Shown here piece by piece: positions 40,370 through 49,660 of a DNA stretch of 64,000 nt. The stretch is from DATBLE01 sp963775695 (lineage in GTDB: Bacteria > Actinomycetota > Thermoleophilia > Gaiellales > Gaiellaceae), in NCBI GenBank assembly GCA_963775695.1, contig CAVZJU010000002.1, forward strand, positions 124,001 to 188,000. The letters are read 5' to 3'. The notes below the pieces were generated by a model. The model did no database searches and was not told where the DNA came from. It was given only the letters and a program-made list of their open reading frames with translations. Position 1 is the stretch's first letter. The number at the start of each line of letters is the position of its first letter. The position numbers were made by a program, and so were the translations under genes.

Positions 40370-41437
40370 CTACAAGGTCGCCCAGACCTCCAGCTTCGTC
40401 CGTACACGGCGGATGACGTCGTCGGTGAACTCGCTCGTTCCTGCGTGGCCACCGAGGTCGGCCGTGCGTACGCCGTCGGCGACCGCCTCGAGGCAGGCCT
40501 CGCGGATCGCACGTCCCGCCACGGCGGTCCTCTCCGTGTAGCCCAGCAAGGCGGCGCCGGCCAGGATCATCGCCATCGGGTTCGCGACGTCCTTGCCCTG
40601 CAGCGACGGGGCGGTGCCGTGGGCCGCCTCCGCCATGACCGCATCGGGCTCGAAGTCGTCGTCGAAGGCGACGAGGAGCGACTCGGCGCCCGCGATCGAT
40701 CCGAACAGCGGCAGCACCAGGTCGGAGAGGATGTCCCCGTCGCGGTTCAGCGACGGGATGATCAGCGGGTCGCCGGCGGCGGCGATCAGCAGCGCGAACG
40801 TCGCGTCGATCAGCTGCGGCTCGTAGGGCACGTCGGGGTGGCGTGCGGCGGCCGCGTCCATCTCCTCCTTGAGCATTCCCTCGTAGGTGGGGCTGACGGT
40901 GTACTTGGGGCCGCCGAAGACCTTGGCGCCCGCGCGCTCGGCCTCACGGAACGCGAACTCGGCCACCGCATGGCAGATCCGGCGCTCGATGCGCTCCGTT
41001 CGGAAGGCGACCTCGTCGTCGCCCTCGCCTTCGCGCCACTCCTTCGCCCCGTACGCGTCGCCGACCGCCATCCTCACGACCGAGATGGGCGCGTGGACTC
41101 CGCCGAACGGGACGACGCCGGGGATCCGGCGGCCGGTTCGCACGATCACCTTGCCACCGATCTCCTCGCGGATGATCCGGTTCGGCGACCCGACGTCGTC
41201 CCTGCCCTCCGGCGTGATCGTCGCCGCCTTCAGGCCGAGGCCTGCCTCGCGGAGCGCCGCGGCCGCCTCGTGGACGACCTGGTTCTGCGTCGCCCGCCGG
41301 TGCTCGAGCGAGAGGTCGAACCGGGTGAAGGCGAGCTCGAGGCCGATCACGTCGGGGGCGAGCACCCGCAGCGCCTCCTCGAGCAGCTCCTGGCCGGTCT
41401 CGTCCCCCTCGAGGACGACGATCGTCGAGGTGTCCAC
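40370..41437 (-). CDS. Isocitrate/isopropylmalate dehydrogenase-family enzyme
   Basis: 355 residues. Substrate loop GSPNRIIREEIGGKVIVRTGRRIPGV, metal-site SLNRDGDILSDLVLPLFGSIAGAESLL, and the cofactor loop MAEAAHGTAPSLQGKDVANPMAM identify a beta-decarboxylating dehydrogenase. The ATITPEGRDD and GSPNRI motifs resemble the eukaryote-type NADP isocitrate dehydrogenases more than LeuB, but the protein is some 50 residues shorter. I favour isocitrate dehydrogenase activity without being sure. It stands alone, not in a leu operon. Confidence 0.82.
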   Translation of the reverse strand: MDTSTIVVLEGDETGQELLEEALRVLAPDVIGLELAFTRFDLSLEHRRATQNQVVHEAAAALREAGLGLKAATITPEGRDDVGSPNRIIREEIGGKVIVRTGRRIPGVVPFGGVHAPISVVRMAVGDAYGAKEWREGEGDDEVAFRTERIERRICHAVAEFAFREAERAGAKVFGGPKYTVSPTYEGMLKEEMDAAAARHPDVPYEPQLIDATFALLIAAAGDPLIIPSLNRDGDILSDLVLPLFGSIAGAESLLVAFDDDFEPDAVMAEAAHGTAPSLQGKDVANPMAMILAGAALLGYTERTAVAGRAIREACLEAVADGVRTADLGGHAGTSEFTDDVIRRVRTKLEVWATL

Positions 41438-41449
41438 GGCGTGATTCTC

Positions 41450-42484
41450 TCAGGCGGCCGTGAGGTCCTCGTCCGAGAGCAGGTCGAGCACCGCCCGCTC
41501 CACCCGCGCCCGGACGGTCGCATCGTCCAGATCGGGCTCTGCCCTCGCGGGAAGCGCGTCGCCGATCGTCAGGCCGGCGTCGAAGCAGTCGAACACGCGA
41601 GGGTCGATGTACGACGCGCGGCAGACCGCCGGTGTGTTGCCGAGGTACGACGCCACCGACTCCACCGCCTGCGTGACCACCCGCTTGCGGGCCGTGCGCG
41701 AATGCGCGTCCGGCCCGAGCCGCGCCACCTCGACCGCCGCCAGGACGGTCGCGTTCCAGGTGCGGAAGTCCTTGGCGGTGAAGTCGCCGCCGGTCAGCTC
41801 CTTGACGTGCTCGTTGATGTCCGCGGCGCGGACGTCGTGCCAGCGGCGCCCGTTCTTGTACGCGAGCAGCTCGTCGCTGCCCCCGCGGCGGGCCTTGAGC
41901 TCGGCGACGAGCCGGTGGACGTGGGGGTCGACGACCGACTGGAGCCGTCGTTTGCCGCTCTTTGCGGGGTAGTCGAAGACGAGGACGTTCCGGGCCTCGA
42001 GCCGGACGTGCCGCTTCAGCATCGTCGCCAGGCCGTACGAGTTGTTCTCCTCGGCGTACGACTCGCTGCCGATCCGGAAGAACCCAAGGTCGAGCAGACG
42101 CAGGGCGCCGGCGAGGATGCGTTCCCGCGTCGGCTCCCGACCGCGCACCTGCGCGGCGACGCGTCGCCGCAGCCGCGGCAGTGCCCGGCCGAAGTCGAGC
42201 ATTTGCTCGAACTTCTCGCGGTCCCGGCGGCTTCGCCAGTCGTCGTGGTATCGGTACTGCTTCCTCCCGCGTGCATCCGTACCGACCGCCTGGATGTGGC
42301 CGTTCGGCACCGGGCAGATCCAGACGTCCTCCCAGGCGGGCGGAATCGCCAGCTCCCGGATCCGCGCGAGCGTCGTCTCGTCGGTGATGCGGGTGCCACG
42401 GTGGCTCTGGTACGAGAATCCGCGGCCGCGGCGGAGGCGGCGAATTCCTGGGCCGGAGCAGTCGACACGTCGCAATCGCGGCAT
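41450..42484 (-). CDS. DNA topoisomerase IB (poxvirus type)
   Basis: 344 residues from the ATG giving MPRLRRVDCSGPGIRRLRRG. The N-terminal domain has GFSYQSHRGTRITDETTLARIRELAIPPAWEDVWICP and GRKQYRYHDDWRSRRDREKF. The catalytic domain carries the tyrosine-recombinase-like pentad (Arg in GFFRIGSESY, Lys in the following hairpin, Arg/His in DFRTWNATVLA) and the nucleophile Tyr292 in CRASYIDPRV. It relaxes supercoils without ATP. It is the neighbour of the dehydrogenase by 12 bases on the same strand. Confidence 0.93.
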   Translation of the reverse strand: MPRLRRVDCSGPGIRRLRRGRGFSYQSHRGTRITDETTLARIRELAIPPAWEDVWICPVPNGHIQAVGTDARGRKQYRYHDDWRSRRDREKFEQMLDFGRALPRLRRRVAAQVRGREPTRERILAGALRLLDLGFFRIGSESYAEENNSYGLATMLKRHVRLEARNVLVFDYPAKSGKRRLQSVVDPHVHRLVAELKARRGGSDELLAYKNGRRWHDVRAADINEHVKELTGGDFTAKDFRTWNATVLAAVEVARLGPDAHSRTARKRVVTQAVESVASYLGNTPAVCRASYIDPRVFDCFDAGLTIGDALPARAEPDLDDATVRARVERAVLDLLSDEDLTAA

Positions 42485-42618
42485 GGAGTTGCATCCTCCC
42501 CGTGGCGGAGTAGGGGTAAACCCGGCGAAGCTGGACATTTTTCGGAGAATCCCGCTCTCATTCACTCGGGCTTTTCGTTACGCTTGACGTTCGAGACCCA
42601 CCAACTCGGAGGATCGAA

Positions 42619-42816
42619 TTGGCACGCAAGACCGTTCTCGTCTGTGACCAGTGCGGCAGGGAAGTGGACGAAGGAAAGGGCGCGACGATGCGCCTGTCCT
42701 TTTCCGATGCTCGGCGCGGTGCAAAAGAAGCAGATCTGTGCGATTCGTGCGCGACGGGCATGCCCGGGCGTGCGACCGCCCGCCGCGGGCGCAAGCCCAA
42801 GTCCGTAGCAGCCTGA
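42619..42816 (+). CDS. Small zinc-ribbon protein with basic tail (65 residues)
   Basis: TTG start with GGAGG 5-9 bases ahead, which decides it. C9-x2-C12 (VCDQCG) and C41-x2-C44 (LCDSC) can hold one zinc. The C-terminal tail ARRGRKPKSVAA resembles an AT-hook. Together this suggests a small nucleic-acid-binding protein, similar in looks to the zinc-ribbon heads of some actinobacterial nucleoid proteins, but no close family comes to mind. A strong terminator follows. Confidence 0.72.
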   Translation: MARKTVLVCDQCGREVDEGKGATMRLSFSDARRGAKEADLCDSCATGMPGRATARRGRKPKSVAA

Positions 42817-42822
42817 ACGAGC

Positions 42823-42851
42823 CTCGGGGACGGGATGGTCCCGTCCCCGAG
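42823..42851 (+). terminator. Rho-independent terminator after the zinc-ribbon gene
   Basis: CTCGGGGACGGG / CCCGTCCCCGAG is a perfect 12-bp stem with a 5-base loop, 6 bases after the stop; a T5 run follows at 42862-42866. The best terminator in the first two thirds of the window. Confidence 0.8.
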
Positions 42852-42924
42852 CTCCGTCCCGTTTTTCGCGCTCTTTCCCGGTTTCGCGGCGTGCCGCGTA
42901 AGCAGAGGCGTCGGAGCGCGGGAC

Positions 42925-42930
42925 TAGTAT
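42925..42930 (+). promoter_or_regulatory. TAGTAT -10-like hexamer for the addB-like gene
   Basis: TANNNT hexamer ending exactly 6 bases before the ATG at 42937. Confidence 0.5.
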
Positions 42931-42936
42931 GGGTCG

Positions 42937-45873
42937 ATGGCCTTGACGTTGCTGGCCGGGTCGGCCAACGCCGGCAAAGTGGCTCTGCTCCTCGATCGTT
43001 ACCTCGCCGATCTGGCGCGGGAGCCTGTCCTGATCGTGCCGACCGGGTCGGACGTCGAACGGGTCGAACGCGACCTGCTCGCCCGCGCGGGAGCGCTGCT
43101 CGGCGGATCGATCGGGACATTCGACGACGTCTTCGAACGGATCGCGGCCGGGAACGGCTTCGTGAAACCGGTCGCCGGCGATGCGCAGCGCTCGCTGATC
43201 CTGCGCCGGGTGGTGGCGGGGGCGACGCTCGGCGCGCTCGACGCGTCGGCGCGATTCGCGGGATTCGGCGACGCGCTCGGCACAGTGATAGCGGAGCTCG
43301 AATCGGGGTTGTTGGAGCCCGGGGATGTCGACGGCGACCTCGCCGAGCTCTACCGGCGATATCGCGAGGAGCTCGACCGGCTCGGTCTCTGGGACCGCGA
43401 CCTACGGCGCGCCTACGCCGCGAGCCGGATCGCGAACGAGCTCGCGGCCTGGGACGGCCGCCCGGTCTACGCCTACGGCTTCGAGGACCTGAGTGGGGCG
43501 CAATGGAGCCTGCTCGAGGCGTTCGCGGGCCGGGTGGACGTCATCGTGTCGCTGCCGTACGAGCCCGGGCGGCTCGCGTTCTCGTCGCTCGAGCGTACGG
43601 CCACCGACCTGGCGGGGCTCGCAGCCGGGCGGATCGAGGAGCTGCCGCCGCGGTACGCCGACTACGCGCACCCCGCGCTCGCCCACCTCGAGCGCGCCCT
43701 GTTCGAGGATGCGCCCCCGCCGTCGCCGCCGGCCGAGGGCGCGATCCGCCTGCTCGAGGGCGCCGGCACCCGCGCGACGCTCGAATTGGTCGCCGACGAG
43801 ATCCTCCAGCTCCTCCGCTCCGGCACGGCGCCGGAGGAGATCCTCGTCGTCTGCCCGTCGGTCGAGCGTCTCCGCGCTCCCCTCGAGGCGGCTTTCGGTG
43901 CGCTCGGTGTCCCCTACGCGCTCGACGGGACGGTCAGGGCGGCGCACACGTCCTTCGGCCGTGCGCTGCTCGCGATCGTCCGCTACGCGTGGCTCGGCGG
44001 CGGCCGGCGCGATCTGTTCGCATTCCTGCGGTCGCCCTATTCCGGCCTCGCGCGTGCCCACGCCGACTTCCTCGAGGGACGGCTGCGCGGCCGGGGGATC
44101 CGCTCGCCAGAGCGGCTCGAGGCGACGATCGTCGAGCTCCGCGGGCAGCCCCTCGCGGCACTGGAGCGCCTGCGTTCGGCTCCGACGTCGTTCGCGGCCC
44201 TCCGCGACCTCGCGGCCTCGATGCTGCGGGCGGCGTACGGGCTCGATGCTCCGCCCGCCTCGCACGAGGCGCGGATCGATTTGCGGACGTACCAGACGAT
44301 CGTCACGCTGCTGGACGAGCTCGAGGCCTGGGTCGAGCTGGGCTCCGAGCTCGTGACCGAGGAGCTGGCCGCCTCGCTGGAGCGGGCGCAGGTCCGGCTC
44401 GGCCCCGTGCGCCCGGGGCACGTGACGGTGCTCGACCTGCTGCGCGCACGCACGCGCCGCGCGGAGGTCGTGTTCGTCCTCGGGCTGGAGGAGGGAGTCT
44501 TCCCGCAGCGCACCCAGGGCTCGCCGTTCCTCGACGACGACCGGCGGCGCGAGCTCGGCGACGGCGCACGGCTCGCGAAGCCCGACCCGGTCTCGCGGGC
44601 CCGCTACCTGTTCTACACCGCCTGCACACGGCCGTCGCGACGGCTCTACCTCGTCCGCGAGGCCGCCACCGACGACGGCGCGCCGCGCCAGCCGAGCCCG
44701 TTCTGGGAGGACGTGCTGGCTGTGCTCCGCCCCGACGACCGGCCCCGTGTGACGCGCAGGCGGGCGCTCTCCGAGCTGGTCTGGCCGCTCGAGGGCGCGC
44801 CGAGCGAACGCGAGCGACTCCGTGCCGTCTCCTGGCTGTCGACCACCGACCGCTCCGGCGCCGAGGGGATCGCGCAGGCGAACGGCTGGGACCGCCGTCT
44901 GCGGCGCGCGCTCGATGCGTTCCGCCGTCCGACCCGTCTGACCGACCCGGCGGTGCTCGAGTCGCTTGCGTCGCGCACCACGTTCGGTGTCACCGAGCTG
45001 GAGGCGTTCGCGGGCTGCTCGTCGATCTGGTTCGTCGAGCGGTTGCTCGACCCGAAGTCGATGGATGCCGAGGTCGACGCGCGGATGCGCGGCTCGATCG
45101 CGCACCAGACGCTGTTCAAGTTCTTCTCCGGCCTGCCGAAGCGGCTGGGCTGCGAGCAGGTCTCCCCCGACCAGCTCGACGACGCCCTCGCGTTCCTCGG
45201 CGAGTGCCTGGCCGAGGCGATCGCCGGCGGTGCCGAGAACCGGCTCGAGCTGACCGACCTCCAGCGCAGCGAGCTGCGCCAGACCCTGTGGCGCGACCTG
45301 GAGGCCCTCGTGCGGGCCGAGGCCGAGTCGGAGCTTCCGCTCGTTCCCCGGAAGTTCGAGGTGTCGTTCGGCTCCGAGCGTTCCGCGCCGGAGCTCCAGC
45401 GCGGCCTCGACCTCGACACGTTCCACCTCTCGGGGAAGATCGACCGCGTCGACCTCGACCCGTTCTCCGCCCGCGGCATCGTCTGGGACTACAAGTCGGG
45501 CAAGAAGGCGCACACTGCTGCCGAGATCGAGCGGGAGCTACGGCTGCAGATCCCGCTGTACATGCTCGTCCTCCGCGACCTGGTCGGCGTCGAGCCCCTG
45601 GGCGGGCTCTATCGGCCGCTCTCCGGCGACCGCAAGGCGCGCGGGCTGCTGCGTGCGTCCGCGCGCGCCGACGGCGTTCCCGGCTACTCCGCCCGCGACT
45701 ACGTCGACGAGGAGGACTTCTGGGCGAAGGTCGACAAGGCGCAGGAGGTCGCCCGCCGGATGGTCGCCCGTATCCGCGAGGGTGACGTGAAGCACGATCC
45801 GCGCGAGGGCTCCTGTCCGTCGTGGTGCAAGCTGGGCTCGATGTGCCGGATCGGGCGAGGGGTGAGTGCCTAG
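42937..45873 (+). CDS. AddB-like helicase-nuclease subunit
   Basis: 978 residues. A P-loop-like TLLAGSANAGKVALLLDRY near the start has Val where Thr/Ser is normal. The middle is a degenerate UvrD-like helicase (VVCPSVERLRAPLEAAF, VVFVLGLEEGVFPQR, ARYLFYTACTRPSRRLYLVRE). The C-terminal third is a RecB-type PD-(D/E)XK nuclease: MRGSIAHQTLFKFF, HLSGKIDRVD, VWDYKSGKKA and QIPLYMLVL, with cysteines in FAGCSS and CPSWCKLGSMC that fit an iron-sulfur cluster. With the next gene it should form an AddAB-type recombination-initiating complex. Confidence 0.9.
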   Translation: MALTLLAGSANAGKVALLLDRYLADLAREPVLIVPTGSDVERVERDLLARAGALLGGSIGTFDDVFERIAAGNGFVKPVAGDAQRSLILRRVVAGATLGALDASARFAGFGDALGTVIAELESGLLEPGDVDGDLAELYRRYREELDRLGLWDRDLRRAYAASRIANELAAWDGRPVYAYGFEDLSGAQWSLLEAFAGRVDVIVSLPYEPGRLAFSSLERTATDLAGLAAGRIEELPPRYADYAHPALAHLERALFEDAPPPSPPAEGAIRLLEGAGTRATLELVADEILQLLRSGTAPEEILVVCPSVERLRAPLEAAFGALGVPYALDGTVRAAHTSFGRALLAIVRYAWLGGGRRDLFAFLRSPYSGLARAHADFLEGRLRGRGIRSPERLEATIVELRGQPLAALERLRSAPTSFAALRDLAASMLRAAYGLDAPPASHEARIDLRTYQTIVTLLDELEAWVELGSELVTEELAASLERAQVRLGPVRPGHVTVLDLLRARTRRAEVVFVLGLEEGVFPQRTQGSPFLDDDRRRELGDGARLAKPDPVSRARYLFYTACTRPSRRLYLVREAATDDGAPRQPSPFWEDVLAVLRPDDRPRVTRRRALSELVWPLEGAPSERERLRAVSWLSTTDRSGAEGIAQANGWDRRLRRALDAFRRPTRLTDPAVLESLASRTTFGVTELEAFAGCSSIWFVERLLDPKSMDAEVDARMRGSIAHQTLFKFFSGLPKRLGCEQVSPDQLDDALAFLGECLAEAIAGGAENRLELTDLQRSELRQTLWRDLEALVRAEAESELPLVPRKFEVSFGSERSAPELQRGLDLDTFHLSGKIDRVDLDPFSARGIVWDYKSGKKAHTAAEIERELRLQIPLYMLVLRDLVGVEPLGGLYRPLSGDRKARGLLRASARADGVPGYSARDYVDEEDFWAKVDKAQEVARRMVARIREGDVKHDPREGSCPSWCKLGSMCRIGRGVSA

Positions 45874-45874
45874 C

Positions 45875-48800
45875 ATGGCCGCGACCACCGAGCGCCCGCC
45901 GACCCCCGAGCAACACGCCGCAATCGAGGCCGAGGGGCTCGTCTTCGTCTCGGCCGGCGCGGGCACCGGCAAGACCGCGGTCCTCGTCGAGCGCTTCGTC
46001 CGCGCGGTCGACAGCGGTGTCGACGTCGGCTCGATCCTCGTCATCACCTACACGGAGCGGGCGGCCGCCGAGCTACGGTCGCGCATCCGGACCCGGCTCG
46101 CAGAGCTCGGCCGGCGCGAGCTGACCCGCGAGCTCGACGGCGCGTGGATCTCGACCATCCACGGCTTCTGCCTGCGGCTGCTCAAGCAGCACCCGTTCGC
46201 GGCCGGGCTCGACCCGCGGTTCCGCGTGCTGGACGAGAGCCAGGCGGCCGTCCTCCGGGCCGAGTCGTTCGACGACGCGCTGGCCGAGTTCTGTGCGGAT
46301 GAGCAGGCAGACCGGCTCGCGCTGCTCGCCACCTACGGGTCTGCAGCCCTCCGGCGGATGCTGACGAGCGTCTACGAGACGCTTCGCGCGGCCGGACGGG
46401 CTCTGGAGCTGCCGATCGGCGATGCGCCCGGAATCGACGAGGCCGCGGCCCGTGTCGTCGCCGTCGCCGGCGACGCTGACGAGGCCGCCCGGCTCGTGGA
46501 GCTGCTCGGCCGGCGGCCGCAGCCCGAGGCGCTGCTCGACCTCTCCGGCTACGCGGTCAAGGGGGACGACGACTACGAGCAGGCGCGCGAAGCACTCGAG
46601 CAGGCCGCGCTGAACGCCGTCGCCGCCCGGGACCGCGTGCTGCTCGAGCGCCTGCTCCAGTCGTTCGAGCGCTCGTACCAGGCGGCGAAGGACCGGGAGT
46701 CGGCGCTCGACTTCGAGGACCTGCAGCTCCGCGCGCGCGATTTGCTCCGCGACGACCCCGCCATTCGCGAGCGTGAGCAGCTCCGCTTCCGCCAGGTCTG
46801 CGTCGACGAGTTCCAGGACACGAACCGACTGCAGTGCGAGCTGATCGACCTGATCGCGCGCGACGAGCTGTTCTTCGTCGGAGACGAGTTCCAGTCGATC
46901 TACCGCTTCCGCCACGCCGACGTGGAGGTGTTCAAGGAGCGCCGCGAGCAGATCGGCGAGGTGCTGCCGCTGACCCAGAACTGGCGGTCGCGACCGGAGG
47001 TGCTTGCCGTCGTCAACGAGCTGTTCGCCGCGACCTTCGGGGACGAGTTCCAGAAGCTCGTAGCCGCTGGGCGCTTCGCCGATCCGGCCTCGGGCGCCGC
47101 CGTGGAGCTGCTGGTCACGGACAAGGCGAGCTACAAGGACACGGGTGTCACGTCGCGGCGCGGCGAGGCGGGGGCTGTCGCCCGTCGCGTGCGGGAGCTC
47201 GTCGATGCCGGCGAGGCCGAGCCGGGCGAGATCGTCCTGCTCTTCGCCGCCGGCACCGACGCCGAGCAGTACGAGGAGGCGCTGCGCGAGCTCGACCTGC
47301 CGACCTACCGTGCGACGGGACGGGGTTATTTCGGCCAGCAGCAGGTGGTCGACCTGCTCGGCTACCTGCGGCTCCTGCACAACCGCTACGACGACGAGGC
47401 CTTCGTCACCGTGCTCGCCTCGCCCTTCGTCGGCGTCTCGAACGACGCCCTCGTCGTCCTGCGCCGAAATGCCACCCGCCGGCCGCTGTACACGGCGGTC
47501 GAGAAGGGCCTGCCAGACGGACTGTCCGAGCGCGACCGGCGTCTGCTCCAGGCCTTTCGCCAGCGCTACGACCGGCTGACCGCGCTCGCGGGCACCGTCG
47601 GGCTCGAGCGCCTCTGCGAGCAGATCGTGGTCGAGCACGACTACGACCTCGCGGTCCTAGCCCGGTGGGACGGGCGCCGCCGCTACGCGAACCTGCGCAA
47701 GCTCGCACGCCTGGCCCGCTCCTACGAGGAGCTGCGCGGCACCGACGTCGAGGGCTTCGTCCGCTTCGTCTCCGAGCAGGACGCCGCCGGGGTGAAGGAG
47801 CTCGAGGCGGTGGCGGAGGAGGAGGGAGCCGGCGCGGTTCGCCTCCTGACCATCCACACCGCGAAGGGCCTCGAGTTCAAGGTTGTCGTCGTCGCCGACG
47901 CCGGCCGCGAGCGCATGTCGACCAGGGGTGAGGAGATCATCTGCCTCCCGGACGGGCGGTTCGGCTTCAAGGTGGTCGACCCGCTCACCGGGCAGCGCGT
48001 CGGCGCGTTCGAGTACGACGAGGTGCGGGACGCCGAGGAGGCCGCGGCCGAAGCCGAGCGGCTGCGCCTGTACTACGTGGCGATGACCCGCGCCATCGAC
48101 AAGCTGATCGTCGCCGGATCGATCGACGTGGCGCGGCCCGACCCGAAGACGCCGATCGGTTGGGTGCTCGATCGGCTCGAGCTCGGGGAGGTCGAGGACG
48201 GGGAGGTCGTTCGCGGCCAGGCTCGGCTCCAGGTCCGGGTCGATCGCTTCGCGATCGCCCCGGAGGTTGAGCAGCCTGTCGCGCCGTCGGCCGCGCAGCT
48301 GACCCTTTTCGACGCAACGGGCTCGGGCTCCATGCCGACCCTCGACGTCCCTGCGCTCCCGCCGCTCGAACCGGTCGCCGTGCCGGCCGTGGAGCCCGTC
48401 CGCCGCCTCTCCTACTCTGCGCTCGCGCTCTTCGAGCGCTGTCCGTACCGCTTTTACGCCGAGCGGCTGGCGGGCATGAGGCCGGTGGAGGGCGGCGCCG
48501 GCGTGGCCGGTCGGGCGGGAATGGCCGCGAGCGAGATCGGCGACTCGGTTCACCGCCTGCTCGAGCGGGTCGACCTCGCCGCACCGGCGCCGCCGTCGCT
48601 CGACCAGGTGCTGGGCTGGTATCCGGGCGCAACCGCCGAGGAGCTGGAGCGGATCGGCGTCCTGGTCGAGGCCTACTGCGAGTCCGCGCTGGCCGCGCGC
48701 CTCGCGGCACTCGAAGGCGCGTCTTCCGAGCGGCCCTTCGCGTTCGAGCACGACGGCGTCCTCTTCCACGGTGTCCTCGACGTGCTGCATCTCGAGCACG

Positions 48801-49144
48801 GCCGCGCGTTCGTCGCCGACTTCAAGTCGAACCTGCTCGGCGAGCTCTCGCCGGCGGAGGTGGTCGAGGCGGAGTACCGGCTTCAGCGCCTCGTGTACGC
48901 AATCGCATGCTTTCGGGCCGGCGCGGAAGAGGTCGAGGTCGTCTACCAGTTCCTCGAGCGTGCGGAGGAGCTCGTCGTGGCGTCCTTCGGCCGCGAGCAG
49001 CTCCCGGGGCTGGAAGCCGAGCTGTCGGCGGCGATCGCGCAGATCCAGGCCGGCGAGTTCCCGCCGCGGCCGAGCGAGTTCGCCTGTGCGGGCTGTCCGG
49101 CGCTGGACGTGGTCTGCGCCGGGCCGGCGCTGCATTCTCACTAG
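45875..49144 (+). CDS. AddA-like UvrD-family helicase-nuclease
   Basis: 1089 residues from an ATG two bases after the addB-like stop. SF1A helicase motifs: PTPEQHAAIEAEGLVFVSAGAGTGKTAVLVERFVRA (Q and I), ITYTERAAAELRSRI (Ia), VCVDEFQDTNRLQCELIDL (II), VGDEFQSIYRFRHADVEVF (III), TIHTAKGLEFKVVVVADAG (V) and RLYYVAMTRAIDKLIVAG (VI). The C-terminal nuclease has LFHGVLDVLHLE, FVADFKSN and QRLVYAIA. ERCPYRFY and CAGCPALDVVC supply four cysteines of iron-sulfur type, usually found only in AddB. Both subunits thus look nuclease-active. Confidence 0.93.
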   Translation: MAATTERPPTPEQHAAIEAEGLVFVSAGAGTGKTAVLVERFVRAVDSGVDVGSILVITYTERAAAELRSRIRTRLAELGRRELTRELDGAWISTIHGFCLRLLKQHPFAAGLDPRFRVLDESQAAVLRAESFDDALAEFCADEQADRLALLATYGSAALRRMLTSVYETLRAAGRALELPIGDAPGIDEAAARVVAVAGDADEAARLVELLGRRPQPEALLDLSGYAVKGDDDYEQAREALEQAALNAVAARDRVLLERLLQSFERSYQAAKDRESALDFEDLQLRARDLLRDDPAIREREQLRFRQVCVDEFQDTNRLQCELIDLIARDELFFVGDEFQSIYRFRHADVEVFKERREQIGEVLPLTQNWRSRPEVLAVVNELFAATFGDEFQKLVAAGRFADPASGAAVELLVTDKASYKDTGVTSRRGEAGAVARRVRELVDAGEAEPGEIVLLFAAGTDAEQYEEALRELDLPTYRATGRGYFGQQQVVDLLGYLRLLHNRYDDEAFVTVLASPFVGVSNDALVVLRRNATRRPLYTAVEKGLPDGLSERDRRLLQAFRQRYDRLTALAGTVGLERLCEQIVVEHDYDLAVLARWDGRRRYANLRKLARLARSYEELRGTDVEGFVRFVSEQDAAGVKELEAVAEEEGAGAVRLLTIHTAKGLEFKVVVVADAGRERMSTRGEEIICLPDGRFGFKVVDPLTGQRVGAFEYDEVRDAEEAAAEAERLRLYYVAMTRAIDKLIVAGSIDVARPDPKTPIGWVLDRLELGEVEDGEVVRGQARLQVRVDRFAIAPEVEQPVAPSAAQLTLFDATGSGSMPTLDVPALPPLEPVAVPAVEPVRRLSYSALALFERCPYRFYAERLAGMRPVEGGAGVAGRAGMAASEIGDSVHRLLERVDLAAPAPPSLDQVLGWYPGATAEELERIGVLVEAYCESALAARLAALEGASSERPFAFEHDGVLFHGVLDVLHLEHGRAFVADFKSNLLGELSPAEVVEAEYRLQRLVYAIACFRAGAEEVEVVYQFLERAEELVVASFGREQLPGLEAELSAAIAQIQAGEFPPRPSEFACAGCPALDVVCAGPALHSH

Positions 49145-49147
49145 CAT
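49142..49147 (+). promoter_or_regulatory. TAGCAT -10-like hexamer over the addA-like stop
   Basis: TANNNT hexamer ending 6 bases before the GTG at 49154; its first three bases are the TAG stop of the previous gene. Confidence 0.45.
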
Positions 49148-49153
49148 CGGCTC

Positions 49154-49660
49154 GTGCGTGCCAGGCGGGCCGGCCCGGGAGACGTCGAGGCGATATGCCG
49201 CATCTGCGCCGCCGGGTGGCGCGACACGTATCGCGGTCTTTACAGCGCCGAGCGAATCGACCGGGCGATCTCCGAGCTCTACGACCCCGAGCGGGTCGGA
49301 AGAGAGCTCGAGCCGACCGACGGCTGGGACGGCTGGTGGGTGGCCGAGGACGACCACGGCGCCATCCTGGCCGCGGGTGGAGGCGGAATGACCGGACCGG
49401 AAACCGGTGAGGTGTTCGTGCTCTATGCGGATCCTTTGCGCCGGGGCGAGGGTGCCGGTACGTGCCTCCTGGAGGCGATCACCGAGGAACAGCGCGGCCG
49501 GGGTGCCTGCGAGCAGTGGGTGGCCGTCGCGCAAGGGAACGAGAAGGGCATCCCCTTCTACGAGGCTCGTGGCTTCCGTCGTCGGGGTACGAGACCGGCA
49601 TACGGCGAGAACGACCCGACCGCCCCCGAGAGTCTTCTCTTCTGGCGCCGGCTGGGCTGA
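49154..49660 (+). CDS. GNAT-family acetyltransferase
   Basis: 168 residues from a GTG. VRRAGPGDVEAICRICAAGWRDTYRGLYS opens like RimI/PhnO-type enzymes, and motif A is VLYADPLRRGEGAGTCLLEAITEEQRGRG with the acetyl-CoA RxGxG/A loop; WVAVAQGNEKGIPFYEARGFRRRGTR closes the fold. The substrate is unknown. Its stop overlaps the nth start by one base, so the two are co-translated. Confidence 0.9.
   Translation: MRARRAGPGDVEAICRICAAGWRDTYRGLYSAERIDRAISELYDPERVGRELEPTDGWDGWWVAEDDHGAILAAGGGGMTGPETGEVFVLYADPLRRGEGAGTCLLEAITEEQRGRGACEQWVAVAQGNEKGIPFYEARGFRRRGTRPAYGENDPTAPESLLFWRRLG

Noticed and set aside
42651..45785. Long open frame overlapping the AddB-like gene
   Set aside because: It is an out-of-frame shadow, composed of Arg, Ala, Gly and Pro, with no domain likeness.
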